DNA of 35,889 nucleotides from Comamonadaceae bacterium (lineage in GTDB: Bacteria; Pseudomonadota; Gammaproteobacteria; Burkholderiales; Burkholderiaceae_C), in contig CANGEG010000005.1 of NCBI GenBank assembly GCA_947452725.1, positions 1 through 35,889 on the forward strand. The letters run 5' to 3'. The notes beneath the pieces were generated by a model. It was not told where the DNA came from, did not search any database, and saw only the letters and a list, made by a program, of their open reading frames with translations. The translations under genes were made by a program, and so were the position numbers. Position 1 is the stretch's first letter. Every line of letters begins with the position of its first letter. This document shows positions 1 through 8,293 of the stretch, in pieces.

Positions 1-121
1 CTTGGTGTTGCGGGATGGCCTGTCCAGATTCTTCGCGCCCATGCACTTTGCGTGATAAAAAAAGTTCGGCGGCTGCCAAGCCTAGAAAAGCATTAAAAGC
101 AGTGACGGTGACACAGCCGAA

Positions 122-1054
122 TCATGCGTACTCGGTCAGTGTCTTCTTCATCTTCTTCATGGCCGCAACTTCGATCTGGCGAATGCGCTCGGCGCTCACG
201 CCATAGACCGCCGCCAAGTCGTGCAGCGTCATGCCGCCCGAGCCGTTGTCGTTCACTTTGAGCCAACGCTCTTCCACGATGTGGCGGCTGCGGTCGTCCA
301 AGGCGGCCAAGGCCGTGGCAATGCCATCGCTCGAGAGCAGATCGCGCTCATGCGCCTCGATCATGGCGGTCGGCTCATGGTTCATATCAGCCAAGTAGGC
401 GATTGGCCCAAAGGCCTGTTCGCCGTCATCGGACGGTGCGGGATCGAGCAACACGTCACCGCCGGACATGCGTGTTTCCATCTCCATGACTTCTTCTCGC
501 TTGACGTTCAAGTCGCGCGCCATCACATCAATTTGATCCACGGTCAACGTGTCCCGGTGGGTGTTGAGTCCAGCATCGGCCTTGAAGCCTTGTTTCATCG
601 AGCGCAAGTTGAAAAAAAGTTTGCGCTGTGCCTTGGTGGTGGCCACTTTGACCATGCGCCAATTTTTCAGAATGTACTCGTGAATCTCCGCTTTAATCCA
701 GTGCAGCGCGTAGCTGACCAAGCGCACGCCTTGGTCCGGATCAAAGCGTTTGACCGCTTTCATCAGGCCCACGTTGCCTTCTTGGATCAGATCGCCATGC
801 GGCAAACCGTAGCCTAGGTACTGGCGCGAAACTGAGACCACCAAACGCAGATGCGACAGGACCAATTTGCCTGCGGATTCGAGGTCGCCTTCGTTTTTCA
901 GTTTGCGTGCAAAAGCCTGCTCTTGCTCCAGCGTCAGCATGGGCATGCGGTTGACCGCAGAGATGTAGGCGTCCAAATGCCCCAGCGACGGCACGACCGC
1001 CCAAGGATTGGTCAAAGACACAGCAGAGGCGGGGGAACCAGTTTGAATGTTCAT
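122..1054 (-). CDS. rpoH: RNA polymerase sigma-32 factor RpoH
   Basis: ORF 310 aa; sigma-70 region 2 (GDLIQEGNVGLMKAVKRFDPDQGVRLVSYALHWIKAEIHEYIL) with the RpoH-type segment NWRMVKVATTKAQRKLFFNLR, and region 4 HTH (LHDLAAVYGVSAERIRQIE). Confidence 0.96.
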   Translation of the reverse strand: MNIQTGSPASAVSLTNPWAVVPSLGHLDAYISAVNRMPMLTLEQEQAFARKLKNEGDLESAGKLVLSHLRLVVSVSRQYLGYGLPHGDLIQEGNVGLMKAVKRFDPDQGVRLVSYALHWIKAEIHEYILKNWRMVKVATTKAQRKLFFNLRSMKQGFKADAGLNTHRDTLTVDQIDVMARDLNVKREEVMEMETRMSGGDVLLDPAPSDDGEQAFGPIAYLADMNHEPTAMIEAHERDLLSSDGIATALAALDDRSRHIVEERWLKVNDNGSGGMTLHDLAAVYGVSAERIRQIEVAAMKKMKKTLTEYA

Positions 1055-1084
1055 ACCAGAACTCCTTTCAGAATTGAGGTTATT

Positions 1085-1111
1085 TTAGCACTCGTGCACA
1101 GAGAGTGCTAA
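1085..1111. promoter_or_regulatory. CIRCE element (candidate HrcA operator) upstream of rpoH
   Basis: Perfect TTAGCACTC-GTGCACAGA-GAGTGCTAA (9-9-9), about 31 bp upstream of the rpoH start codon. Confidence 0.9.
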
Positions 1112-1234
1112 TGATCAGCATCAATAGACCTCACAATGTGTGACGAGATGCAACCGGGCCAATCAGACTTGGAGATGGCCCCCTTATGTCCTATGGTTTG
1201 TCCTAATGGGACCAGGCGGGCGTTTGCGCATTTA

Positions 1235-1256
1235 GACAATACACTAATGTATTGTC
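1235..1256. promoter_or_regulatory. Candidate TetR-type operator, site S1
   Basis: GACAATACACTAATGTATTGTC; inverted repeat GACAATACA/TGTATTGTC, 30 bp upstream of the dehalogenase start; related to S2 and S3. Confidence 0.7.
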
Positions 1257-1285
1257 CGAAGTTCATTTTGTTTGGCAGGCCCCGC

Positions 1286-2212
1286 ATGAGATCTTTACCG
1301 CGTATTGACCAAGTTCTGAGAACCCCGCCAGAATGTTTTGAGGGGTTAAGAGATTTTCCTTATTTGCCGCACTACGCCGAAATCGGCGGGCTGCGTGTGG
1401 CCTATATCGACGAAGGCCCGGCCGATGGCCCTAAGGTCTTGTTGATGCACGGTGAGCCGACCTGGTCTTACCTTTACCGCAAGATGATTCCTGTCCTAGT
1501 GCAAGCTGGTTGCCGGGTGATTGCCCCCGATTTGGTGGGTTTTGGCCAATCCGACAAACCCACCCGGCGCCAGGACTACACCTATGCCAACCACGTGGCC
1601 TGGATGTCGGCATTGATCGAGCAACAGGACTGGCAAGGGATGACTTTCTTTGGCCAGGACTGGGGCTCCTTGGTGGGCTTGCGCGTGGTGGCGGGCATGC
1701 CGCAGCGGTTTGACCGAATCGTACTGGGCAACGCCGCTTTACCCACGGGTCAAGAAATCTTGCCCCAAGCCTTTCGCATTTGGCGTGCATTTGCCATGTA
1801 CAGCCCTTGGTTTCCGATTGGCCGCATTGTCAAAGCCGGTTGCCGCATGGGCTTGACGGACCTTGAGGTGGCTGCCTACGATGCACCATTTCCTACGCGT
1901 GCTTACCGCGTCGGCGCACGGGTTTTTCCCACCCTCGTGCCCGATGGGCCCAACCATCCTGAGGGTATAGCCAACGCGCGTGCCTGGGATGTCTTCAAAC
2001 AATGGCACAAACCGCTGCTGACTTTGTTCAGCAACCGCGATCCGATTACCCGCGGCGGCTACAAAATTTGGCAAACCATGGTGCCCGGCGCACAGGGCCA
2101 GCCGCATGCAAATATTCGCGGAGCAGGCCATTTTTTGCAAGAAGACAGCGGCGTGGAGGTGGCCCAGGCCATGGCGAAATTCATCCACAACACACCGGTC
2201 GTCAGTGCCTGA
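1286..2212 (+). CDS. Haloalkane dehalogenase (alpha/beta hydrolase, HLD-I-like)
   Basis: MRSLPRIDQVLRTPPECFEGLRDFPYLPHYAEI...; HGEPTWSYLYR oxyanion-hole motif, GQDWGS nucleophile elbow, NRDPIT acid, GAGHFLQED histidine; internal ATG at 1286 preferred over 1136. Confidence 0.85.
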   Translation: MRSLPRIDQVLRTPPECFEGLRDFPYLPHYAEIGGLRVAYIDEGPADGPKVLLMHGEPTWSYLYRKMIPVLVQAGCRVIAPDLVGFGQSDKPTRRQDYTYANHVAWMSALIEQQDWQGMTFFGQDWGSLVGLRVVAGMPQRFDRIVLGNAALPTGQEILPQAFRIWRAFAMYSPWFPIGRIVKAGCRMGLTDLEVAAYDAPFPTRAYRVGARVFPTLVPDGPNHPEGIANARAWDVFKQWHKPLLTLFSNRDPITRGGYKIWQTMVPGAQGQPHANIRGAGHFLQEDSGVEVAQAMAKFIHNTPVVSA

Positions 2213-2221
2213 AGGGGTCAT

Positions 2222-3304
2222 ATGAAAAGCAGTCTTTCACGTCGGATCCTCTACAGCCTGGTGGCACTTGGTTTTGCTCTCGGCCTTGCCTGGGCGTTCA
2301 GGGCCAGCCTGAGTGTTTGGGTTGCGCAAAAGGTGGTAGGCCAGCGCCTAGCCACTGAATTGAAGAAGGAACTGAGCGATGGCTTGCATGTGGGTTTGTG
2401 CGGTGCGGGTTCGCCTTTTCCAGACGACAAGCGCACCGGCCCTTGCACCCTTGTGGTGGCTGGCTCCAAAATGTTCGTCTTTGACGCAGGCAACGCCGCC
2501 ACCCGCAATTTGGGCAAGATGGGCGTAAACCATGGGCAAATTGATGCGATTTTTCTGACCCATTTCCATTCCGATCATTTGGACGGTTTGGGCGAGTTGC
2601 TGCTGCAGCGCTGGATCTCGACTGGCAACGCCAGGCCGGTGCCGGTCTATGGACCACCGGGCGTGCAACGCGTGGTCGCCGGTTTGCGCGAGGTCTATGC
2701 CCAAGACGAGAGCTACCGCGTGGCGCATCACGGCGAGGCCATCGTGCCGTCTTCTGGGTTTGGTGGCGAGGCCCATCCCTTTGAGGTGACGGCGCAGCGT
2801 AATCTGTTGATTTACCAAGATGGCGGCGTTGAAGTGCGTGCCTTTGCCGTGGATCATGCGCCGGTGCACCCTGCGGTGGGGTACCGCATTAGCTACCAAG
2901 GCCGCAGCGTAGTGCTCAGCGGTGATACCCGCCCATCAGAGGCGGTGCGCGAGCAAGCCCAAGGCGTGGACTTGCTGGTGCATGAGGCTTTGTCCGAACC
3001 CTTGGTCCGAATCATTGGCGATGCGGCCTTGAAGGCGGGGCGCCCGAATGTGAAAAAACTGATGTCCGACATCGTCGATTACCACTCGTCACCCGAGCAG
3101 GCCGCGCAGGTGGCCCAAGATGCCCAGGTGGGCTATTTGTTACTCAGCCACATTGCACCGCCTTTGCCGATTCCTGGCATGGACAAAGCCTTCTTGGGCA
3201 ATGCGGAGGCGATCTACAAAGGCCCGATACGCGTGGGGATCGATGGTGACTTTGTCAGTTTGCCTGCAGGCAGCAAAGAGATCCTCGTGAGCAAACGGTT
3301 TTGA
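2222..3304 (+). CDS. Metallo-beta-lactamase-fold hydrolase with N-terminal membrane segment (RNase Z/arylsulfatase-like)
   Basis: THFHSDHLDG motif, LVHEA and LLLSHIAP metal-site segments; N-terminal hydrophobic stretch ILYSLVALGFALGLAWAF. Confidence 0.8.
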   Translation: MKSSLSRRILYSLVALGFALGLAWAFRASLSVWVAQKVVGQRLATELKKELSDGLHVGLCGAGSPFPDDKRTGPCTLVVAGSKMFVFDAGNAATRNLGKMGVNHGQIDAIFLTHFHSDHLDGLGELLLQRWISTGNARPVPVYGPPGVQRVVAGLREVYAQDESYRVAHHGEAIVPSSGFGGEAHPFEVTAQRNLLIYQDGGVEVRAFAVDHAPVHPAVGYRISYQGRSVVLSGDTRPSEAVREQAQGVDLLVHEALSEPLVRIIGDAALKAGRPNVKKLMSDIVDYHSSPEQAAQVAQDAQVGYLLLSHIAPPLPIPGMDKAFLGNAEAIYKGPIRVGIDGDFVSLPAGSKEILVSKRF

Positions 3305-3349
3305 TATACAGGGCTTGGCACAGCTTTTTACGGCATGCAACTGGCCCCA

Positions 3350-4639
3350 TCACGCCACAAAGATGCGCGCCAAGCGGCCCATAGACGACCAGTACAAATC
3401 GCGCTGCCATCCTGCGCTGGGAAATACCACTCCTTGCGTGATGCCGCCTGAGCGCACGCGCCCCTTTTCGTCGCCTGAAACGATGTCCAGCACCACCACT
3501 TCTTCGCGCCAGTGGCGGTAATCGTTAAGTACCAGCTCCCCGCTGTCGGGGTAGAGCAGCATGTGACTGGCGCAGCCAAAGTCCTGCTTTTGCCATAAAG
3601 GCTCTAATCGCGTGCCGCCAGGGTCCTCTTGCTGTTCATCCTGAAGTCGCCATGCGCGTAAAACGCGGTTCGACGAGTCGTAGGCGATTACGCAGCGCCT
3701 TTGCAAATCCACCAGAGGTGGGTTGGTAATGCTGCCCTGGGGCAGACCACATACCTCCCAAGCTTGGTGATCTTGCGAGTCGCCTAGCGCCACGCGAATC
3801 AATCGGTTGGGCGAGGCGTTCAGGCCCGCACCGATCATGCGCAAGCGGTAGTTGTGCCGTCCGTTGTCCATGAACCAGGCATGAGCGCCGTCAATCACCA
3901 TATCCCAGCCATAAGACTGCGTGGCACCCGACAGGTAGTCATATTGCCAAGCTTCGTCGCGAACCAGGGCCTGAAGCTCATCACGCCAGTGGTAACGAAA
4001 CACAGATCGTACGCCCACCACGTACACCGTGTTGCCTTGGCTGCTGAGCCGAGCAATCGATGGTTCTGGGCACTTTGTATCGGCACAGGCTCTTTGCAGA
4101 TCGGTGGTCAGCACTGTCAGCTGAGCATGAGTTTGGTCGGAGAGATTTTTGGTAACCAACATGCCGTTGTCCAGAATCACAAACGAGTTGTAGGCCTGAT
4201 CAACGGGTAATTGAAAATGCTTGCGCACCTCGCAGGCGCGGCTCAAGCGGTGGGCATGCCGGCCATAGACCACATACAGATCGCCATTGGCGTGTATGGC
4301 CATGCCTCCCGGCCACATGGGGCCTCCAGGTAAGCGTGGGGAGGCGCACAGTGTTTTGAGCGAAAGGGGATCAATCATTTCCACGCAGGCGGTGGTGGGC
4401 AGGCCCAGGTGCGCGCGCAGGGCGGAATGGGTCAGCAAATACACCTGGCCCGGATCACCCAGAACTGTCATGGTCGAGAGCAAGGTGTTGCGCGTGGTGC
4501 AGGCCAAGCGCTCACCCGCTTGCAGGTTCAGGCCGGGCCAGTTCACACCGGTTGCGCCCCAGGGCTGCTGCAAGCGCTGAGGCCCTGCGTCTTCAGATGG
4601 CCAGGGACTGCGAAAGTAGCCTAAAGGAAAGGGTGTCAT
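3350..4639 (-). CDS. Hypothetical protein, beta-propeller/SMP-30-like
   Basis: ORF continues to 4723, but ATG at 4639 overlaps the sulfatase stop (TGATG); repeated blade-like strands such as GGMAIHANGDLYVVYGRHAHRLSRA. Confidence 0.6.
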   Translation of the reverse strand: MTPFPLGYFRSPWPSEDAGPQRLQQPWGATGVNWPGLNLQAGERLACTTRNTLLSTMTVLGDPGQVYLLTHSALRAHLGLPTTACVEMIDPLSLKTLCASPRLPGGPMWPGGMAIHANGDLYVVYGRHAHRLSRACEVRKHFQLPVDQAYNSFVILDNGMLVTKNLSDQTHAQLTVLTTDLQRACADTKCPEPSIARLSSQGNTVYVVGVRSVFRYHWRDELQALVRDEAWQYDYLSGATQSYGWDMVIDGAHAWFMDNGRHNYRLRMIGAGLNASPNRLIRVALGDSQDHQAWEVCGLPQGSITNPPLVDLQRRCVIAYDSSNRVLRAWRLQDEQQEDPGGTRLEPLWQKQDFGCASHMLLYPDSGELVLNDYRHWREEVVVLDIVSGDEKGRVRSGGITQGVVFPSAGWQRDLYWSSMGRLARIFVA

Positions 4640-6492
4640 CACACCTTGCTGCGTCGCTGACTGCGCCGACGTCGCCAAAGTGCAATGCCCGCAAAAAACA
4701 GCACTGTTCCCGCGGTCAGCCACAGGCCATAAGTGGGCAGCCAGTAGTCGAGCACCATATTGATTGCCACTTGCCGCACCGGGTTGTAGTCGTCTGGCAC
4801 GGGCAAGACCCCATGGGCATCGGCCCAGACTTGGTAGTCATTTTGCATGGCCGCAAATTCGGTCGGCATTTGCACCTGCAGCTCACGGGTTTCGCCGGGG
4901 TCGCTCATCACATCAAAAAGCCGCCATTGCCCGTCGCCCAGCGGCGGTAAATTTTTGACCAGCTTCAAAGCCCCTTTAAACAGCGCCGAATTGCCCGATA
5001 ACTCATAGCCCAATATTTCATCAGTCCGTCGCAGCGGTGCGCTGTCGCCTTGCAAGGCGGCGCGTAGGCTGTGGCCCGCCATGGCTTCAACGGGCTTGCC
5101 TTTGTATTGCCCAGGCGCTGGTGAAATACCGGCCATCTCCAGCAAAGTGGGCGCGATGTCGGTCACATGGGTCAAGCCGGTATAAATGGGGTGAGTGCTG
5201 TTGACACCTGCCCCAGAGATGAACATGGGCACTCGGATGCCGCCTTCACCTGCGAAAAATTTAAAGCCATTCATTGGGCTGGAAGATGCGCTGGCCCAAC
5301 TGGGGCCTTGGATGCTGTAAGCCCCAGGGCCACCCAAGCGATCTATGTTTTGGCTGTATTGGGTCATGAGCCACGGTTGAGCCATTGTGTAGTCAGAGCC
5401 CTCGGCGCCGTTGTCCGACAAAAACACAAAGACCGTGTGGTCGTATTGTCCCGTGGCTTTGAGGTGCGCGACCAGCCGGCCCACCTGGTAGTCCATGGCT
5501 TCGGCCATTGCGGCATAGACCTCCATGCGCCGTGCTTCATAGCGCTGGGTCGGCGAGTCTTGCGCGTCCCAATTCCGGGTGGTGGGCAAGGTGACCATGG
5601 CGATGTTGGCTGGCACCAGCCCCAAGGCGACGGCGCGGTCGCGCCGTGCTTGGCGCAAGGCGGTCCAGCCCTGATCGTAACGGCCTTTGTATTTGGCAAT
5701 GAACTCAGCGGGCGCTTGCACCGGCACATGATTGGCCTGGAAACCGACATAGGCCATGAAAGGTTTGGCGCTGGCTTGGTCTTGATCGAGGTAGCCAATC
5801 ATCCGGTCCACAAAGTACTCGGACGAATAAAACTTTTTCGGCATCACTGCGCTGTGGCCGTCCTCGTACCAATACACCTTGTCGTTATGAGGCAAGTAAC
5901 GTTGTGACGGGTCCCAGTTGTCAGAGCCTGTGTCGCCTTGCACAATTGAGCGGTCAAAGCCGCGTTGCGGAGGCAGGTTGCTCGGCTCGGAGCCCACATT
6001 CCATTTGCCGGTGATGTAGGTGCGGTAACCGTCGTCTTTCAACAGACTGGAAACGGTCACCACCCGTTGAGTGAGTGAGCCTTGGTAGGCCGGGCTGCTC
6101 AGGTGGGCACGCGGTGTGCTCTCGCGCAAATTGCCAATACCCGCGCGGTGACTCTCCACCCCCGTCAACAGCATGGAGCGCGTGGGTGAACAAGAAGCTG
6201 CGGTGTGGAAGTTGGAAAAGCGTACGCCCCGTTGCGCCAAAGCGTCTAGGTGCGGGGTAGCGATCTCGCCGCCGAAAGCGCCCAGGTCACTGAAGCCCCA
6301 ATCGTCGGCGACCAAGATAACAATGTTGGGTCTTTGGCCTTGGGCTGCATGGGCTTTGCTTAGTGCTGCACCCGCACTCGCACCCGTCGTGGCGGATAAG
6401 GCCATGGTGGCGCTGAGTGACAGAGACAGGCACCAGCTTTTAATAAGGCGCTGGCGACAGGGCGCTGGACGTAGCTTGTTGTGCTTAATCAT
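4639..6492 (-). CDS. Arylsulfatase, type I (formylglycine-dependent), exported, C-terminal TM anchor
   Basis: PNIVILVADDWGFSDLGAFGGEIATPHLD, CSPTRSMLLTG signature, TGKWNVG, LSDNGAEG; signal peptide after MIKHNKL; C-terminal LWLTAGTVLFFAGIALWRRRRSQRRSKV. Confidence 0.93.
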   Translation of the reverse strand: MIKHNKLRPAPCRQRLIKSWCLSLSLSATMALSATTGASAGAALSKAHAAQGQRPNIVILVADDWGFSDLGAFGGEIATPHLDALAQRGVRFSNFHTAASCSPTRSMLLTGVESHRAGIGNLRESTPRAHLSSPAYQGSLTQRVVTVSSLLKDDGYRTYITGKWNVGSEPSNLPPQRGFDRSIVQGDTGSDNWDPSQRYLPHNDKVYWYEDGHSAVMPKKFYSSEYFVDRMIGYLDQDQASAKPFMAYVGFQANHVPVQAPAEFIAKYKGRYDQGWTALRQARRDRAVALGLVPANIAMVTLPTTRNWDAQDSPTQRYEARRMEVYAAMAEAMDYQVGRLVAHLKATGQYDHTVFVFLSDNGAEGSDYTMAQPWLMTQYSQNIDRLGGPGAYSIQGPSWASASSSPMNGFKFFAGEGGIRVPMFISGAGVNSTHPIYTGLTHVTDIAPTLLEMAGISPAPGQYKGKPVEAMAGHSLRAALQGDSAPLRRTDEILGYELSGNSALFKGALKLVKNLPPLGDGQWRLFDVMSDPGETRELQVQMPTEFAAMQNDYQVWADAHGVLPVPDDYNPVRQVAINMVLDYWLPTYGLWLTAGTVLFFAGIALWRRRRSQRRSKV

Positions 6493-6772
6493 GATGTTCT
6501 TTGGCGGTATCTGCCGCATCGGCCAAAGGCTTCCAATGCAACAAGCCAAATAACAGCGTCAACAATATGCTGAGTGCGACCGGCCCTTTGTATGAACGCA
6601 CATGCTTGAATACAAACGCCAGCTCCAAGGCATGAATAAATACCAAAATCAAAGCTGCTCGCGTTGGGTCAAAAGGCCAGTCTACAGCCATGGGCCACAA
6701 AGCGTGGGCAAGGCCAAGACAGAGCAGCGTCAAGCAGGCACATTTGGAAATCAAAACAACAACAGGGTTCAT
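6485..6772 (-). CDS. Small membrane protein, DUF1145/YhhL-like
   Basis: 95 aa, several predicted TM segments; overlaps the upstream stop (ATGA) and the downstream start (ATGATTAA). Confidence 0.6.
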   Translation of the reverse strand: MNPVVVLISKCACLTLLCLGLAHALWPMAVDWPFDPTRAALILVFIHALELAFVFKHVRSYKGPVALSILLTLLFGLLHWKPLADAADTAKEHHD

Positions 6773-8100
6773 GAGAATCTTTTATTTTCTTTGTCAAATG
6801 CAGGAGCAGCTGGCAATGAGGTACTTTGGTGCAAGGCCATATCTACCGCCGCCATGCGGTCTTGTCCCCACACGGCAGTGTCGCCCACCTTAAAACTGGG
6901 CACCCCCCACAGACCCAATCCCAGCATCTCCACGCGGCTGGCTTCGGCGCTTATACGCCAGGCGTCGTCTTGCAATGCGGCGCAGACCTCAGGCCAAGCC
7001 AGCCCGGCCCGCGTGGTGATATGGCGCAGGCCTTTGTCGCTGCCAGCGTTGAGGCCTTCGGCCCACACCCCTTGCATGAAGGACAGTACGTAGGCCTGGC
7101 CCACGCCTCGGGCTTCGGCCAAAGGCATCAACGCCAAGCCACGCTCCGTCGGTTTGCCTACAGGGTCGCACACACGCCCAAACGGCACGTTTAAACGGCG
7201 TGCTTCGCGAGCCGCATCAAGGCTGATGTACATGCGTTTGCTTTTCGGCACGGCCAGTCCGCGCATGACCATGGGCAATACATAACGTAACCGTACCTGA
7301 ATGTTAGTGCCCTTTGTTAGAGCAAACAGGCGGTGCGCAGCAATGGCAGAGTAAGGACTGCGGAAGGAAAAATAAAAATCAACGCTGCTTCCCGGTGCCG
7401 CTTGCTCCCAATGGGTTGCTGCCTCGGGCTCGAACATAAAGCCCTTGGTGTCAGCACGCGCAGCGCCCAAGGCTTGCAAGCGTTCCTCCAAATGGTGCAA
7501 CCGGTCTAGGCCCCAGTACCACTCACCTGCGTAGTACAGCATGCTGCCGCTGTAATGCCCCAAGCGTCGGCGCAAAGCGTCTGACATGGCCAAGTGCGTT
7601 TGGACCTGCACTGGGCTGGCCGAGGGAAGAATTTGTGATGATGAGCTGGCAGAACTCCAAAGCGCTTGCACTAACTCGCTGCTGTGATGCTCAAATTGCT
7701 GTGACTCGATCAGGTGCACGAGTTGGGCGCTGTTTTTCTCAATTTCGAGTGATGTTGGTTGCTGACCTGTGTCCTCGAAGTTCAAGCCCTGTTGTTGCGC
7801 CAACCAGGCCGCGTCTCTACGACTGTAGGCGATGAGGCGTTCACGGTCTGGCGCAGCATCGGCTGCCGGTGGGCTAACAAGGTGAGACCGCACATCAATG
7901 TCGTAACGCTGGCGCAGTTGCGGCAGACATTGCACCATTAGGGCCGAATAGGGGTCGTCTACTTGGTGAAAATAATGCACCTGATGTGGCTCAGCGCGTT
8001 GGCAGCGCTGGCGTTCAGCGCTGCGACGTTGCCCAGCCAAACGCTGAGGCGACAACCACCAGGCGGAGATGGCGGGCATGAGCAAGCTCTTGAGGTTCAT
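6769..8100 (-). CDS. DsbA-fold / 2-hydroxychromene-2-carboxylate isomerase family protein with two tandem domains
   Basis: VHYFHQVDDPYSALMVQ and VDFYFSFRSPYSAIAAHRLF; C-terminal LGLWGVPSFKVGDTAVWGQDRM; no CxxC in either domain. Confidence 0.75.
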   Translation of the reverse strand: MNLKSLLMPAISAWWLSPQRLAGQRRSAERQRCQRAEPHQVHYFHQVDDPYSALMVQCLPQLRQRYDIDVRSHLVSPPAADAAPDRERLIAYSRRDAAWLAQQQGLNFEDTGQQPTSLEIEKNSAQLVHLIESQQFEHHSSELVQALWSSASSSSQILPSASPVQVQTHLAMSDALRRRLGHYSGSMLYYAGEWYWGLDRLHHLEERLQALGAARADTKGFMFEPEAATHWEQAAPGSSVDFYFSFRSPYSAIAAHRLFALTKGTNIQVRLRYVLPMVMRGLAVPKSKRMYISLDAAREARRLNVPFGRVCDPVGKPTERGLALMPLAEARGVGQAYVLSFMQGVWAEGLNAGSDKGLRHITTRAGLAWPEVCAALQDDAWRISAEASRVEMLGLGLWGVPSFKVGDTAVWGQDRMAAVDMALHQSTSLPAAPAFDKENKRFS

Positions 8101-8160
8101 CGGCGAATGGATTGGGCCATCAAGGCGCTAACTGAAAGGCTGGCTTCAGCCTGACGATGG

Positions 8161-8180
8161 CCGAAACACAAGTGTATTGT
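8161..8180. promoter_or_regulatory. Candidate TetR-type operator, site S2
   Basis: CCGAAACACAAGTGTATTGT in the divergent intergenic region between 8100(-) and 8294(+); aligns on the same dyad as S1 and S3. Confidence 0.6.
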
Positions 8181-8293
8181 TTGGGCACAATGTAGCACGG
8201 CACCAGGGAGGACAAGCTCAGGGTTTTCGCTATTTCTTAGCTTGACACATTGGCTTGAGCTGTCTGGCCTAAGTCTTTTTTAGGAGAATTTTC

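Noticed and set aside
221-817. 198-aa plus-strand ORF opposite rpoH
   Set aside because: Antisense to rpoH, no plausible domain or start region.
1191-1211. Imperfect direct repeat TCCTATGG/TCCTAATGG upstream of the dehalogenase
   Set aside because: Too short and imperfect to support a function.
1136-1285. N-terminal extension of the dehalogenase ORF
   Set aside because: Would place the S1 palindrome inside coding sequence and adds 50 residues not resembling the family; ATG at 1286 fits the family N-terminus.
5167-5907. 246-aa plus-strand ORF opposite sulfatase 1
   Set aside because: Antisense to a sulfatase with diagnostic motifs; likely codon-bias artefact.
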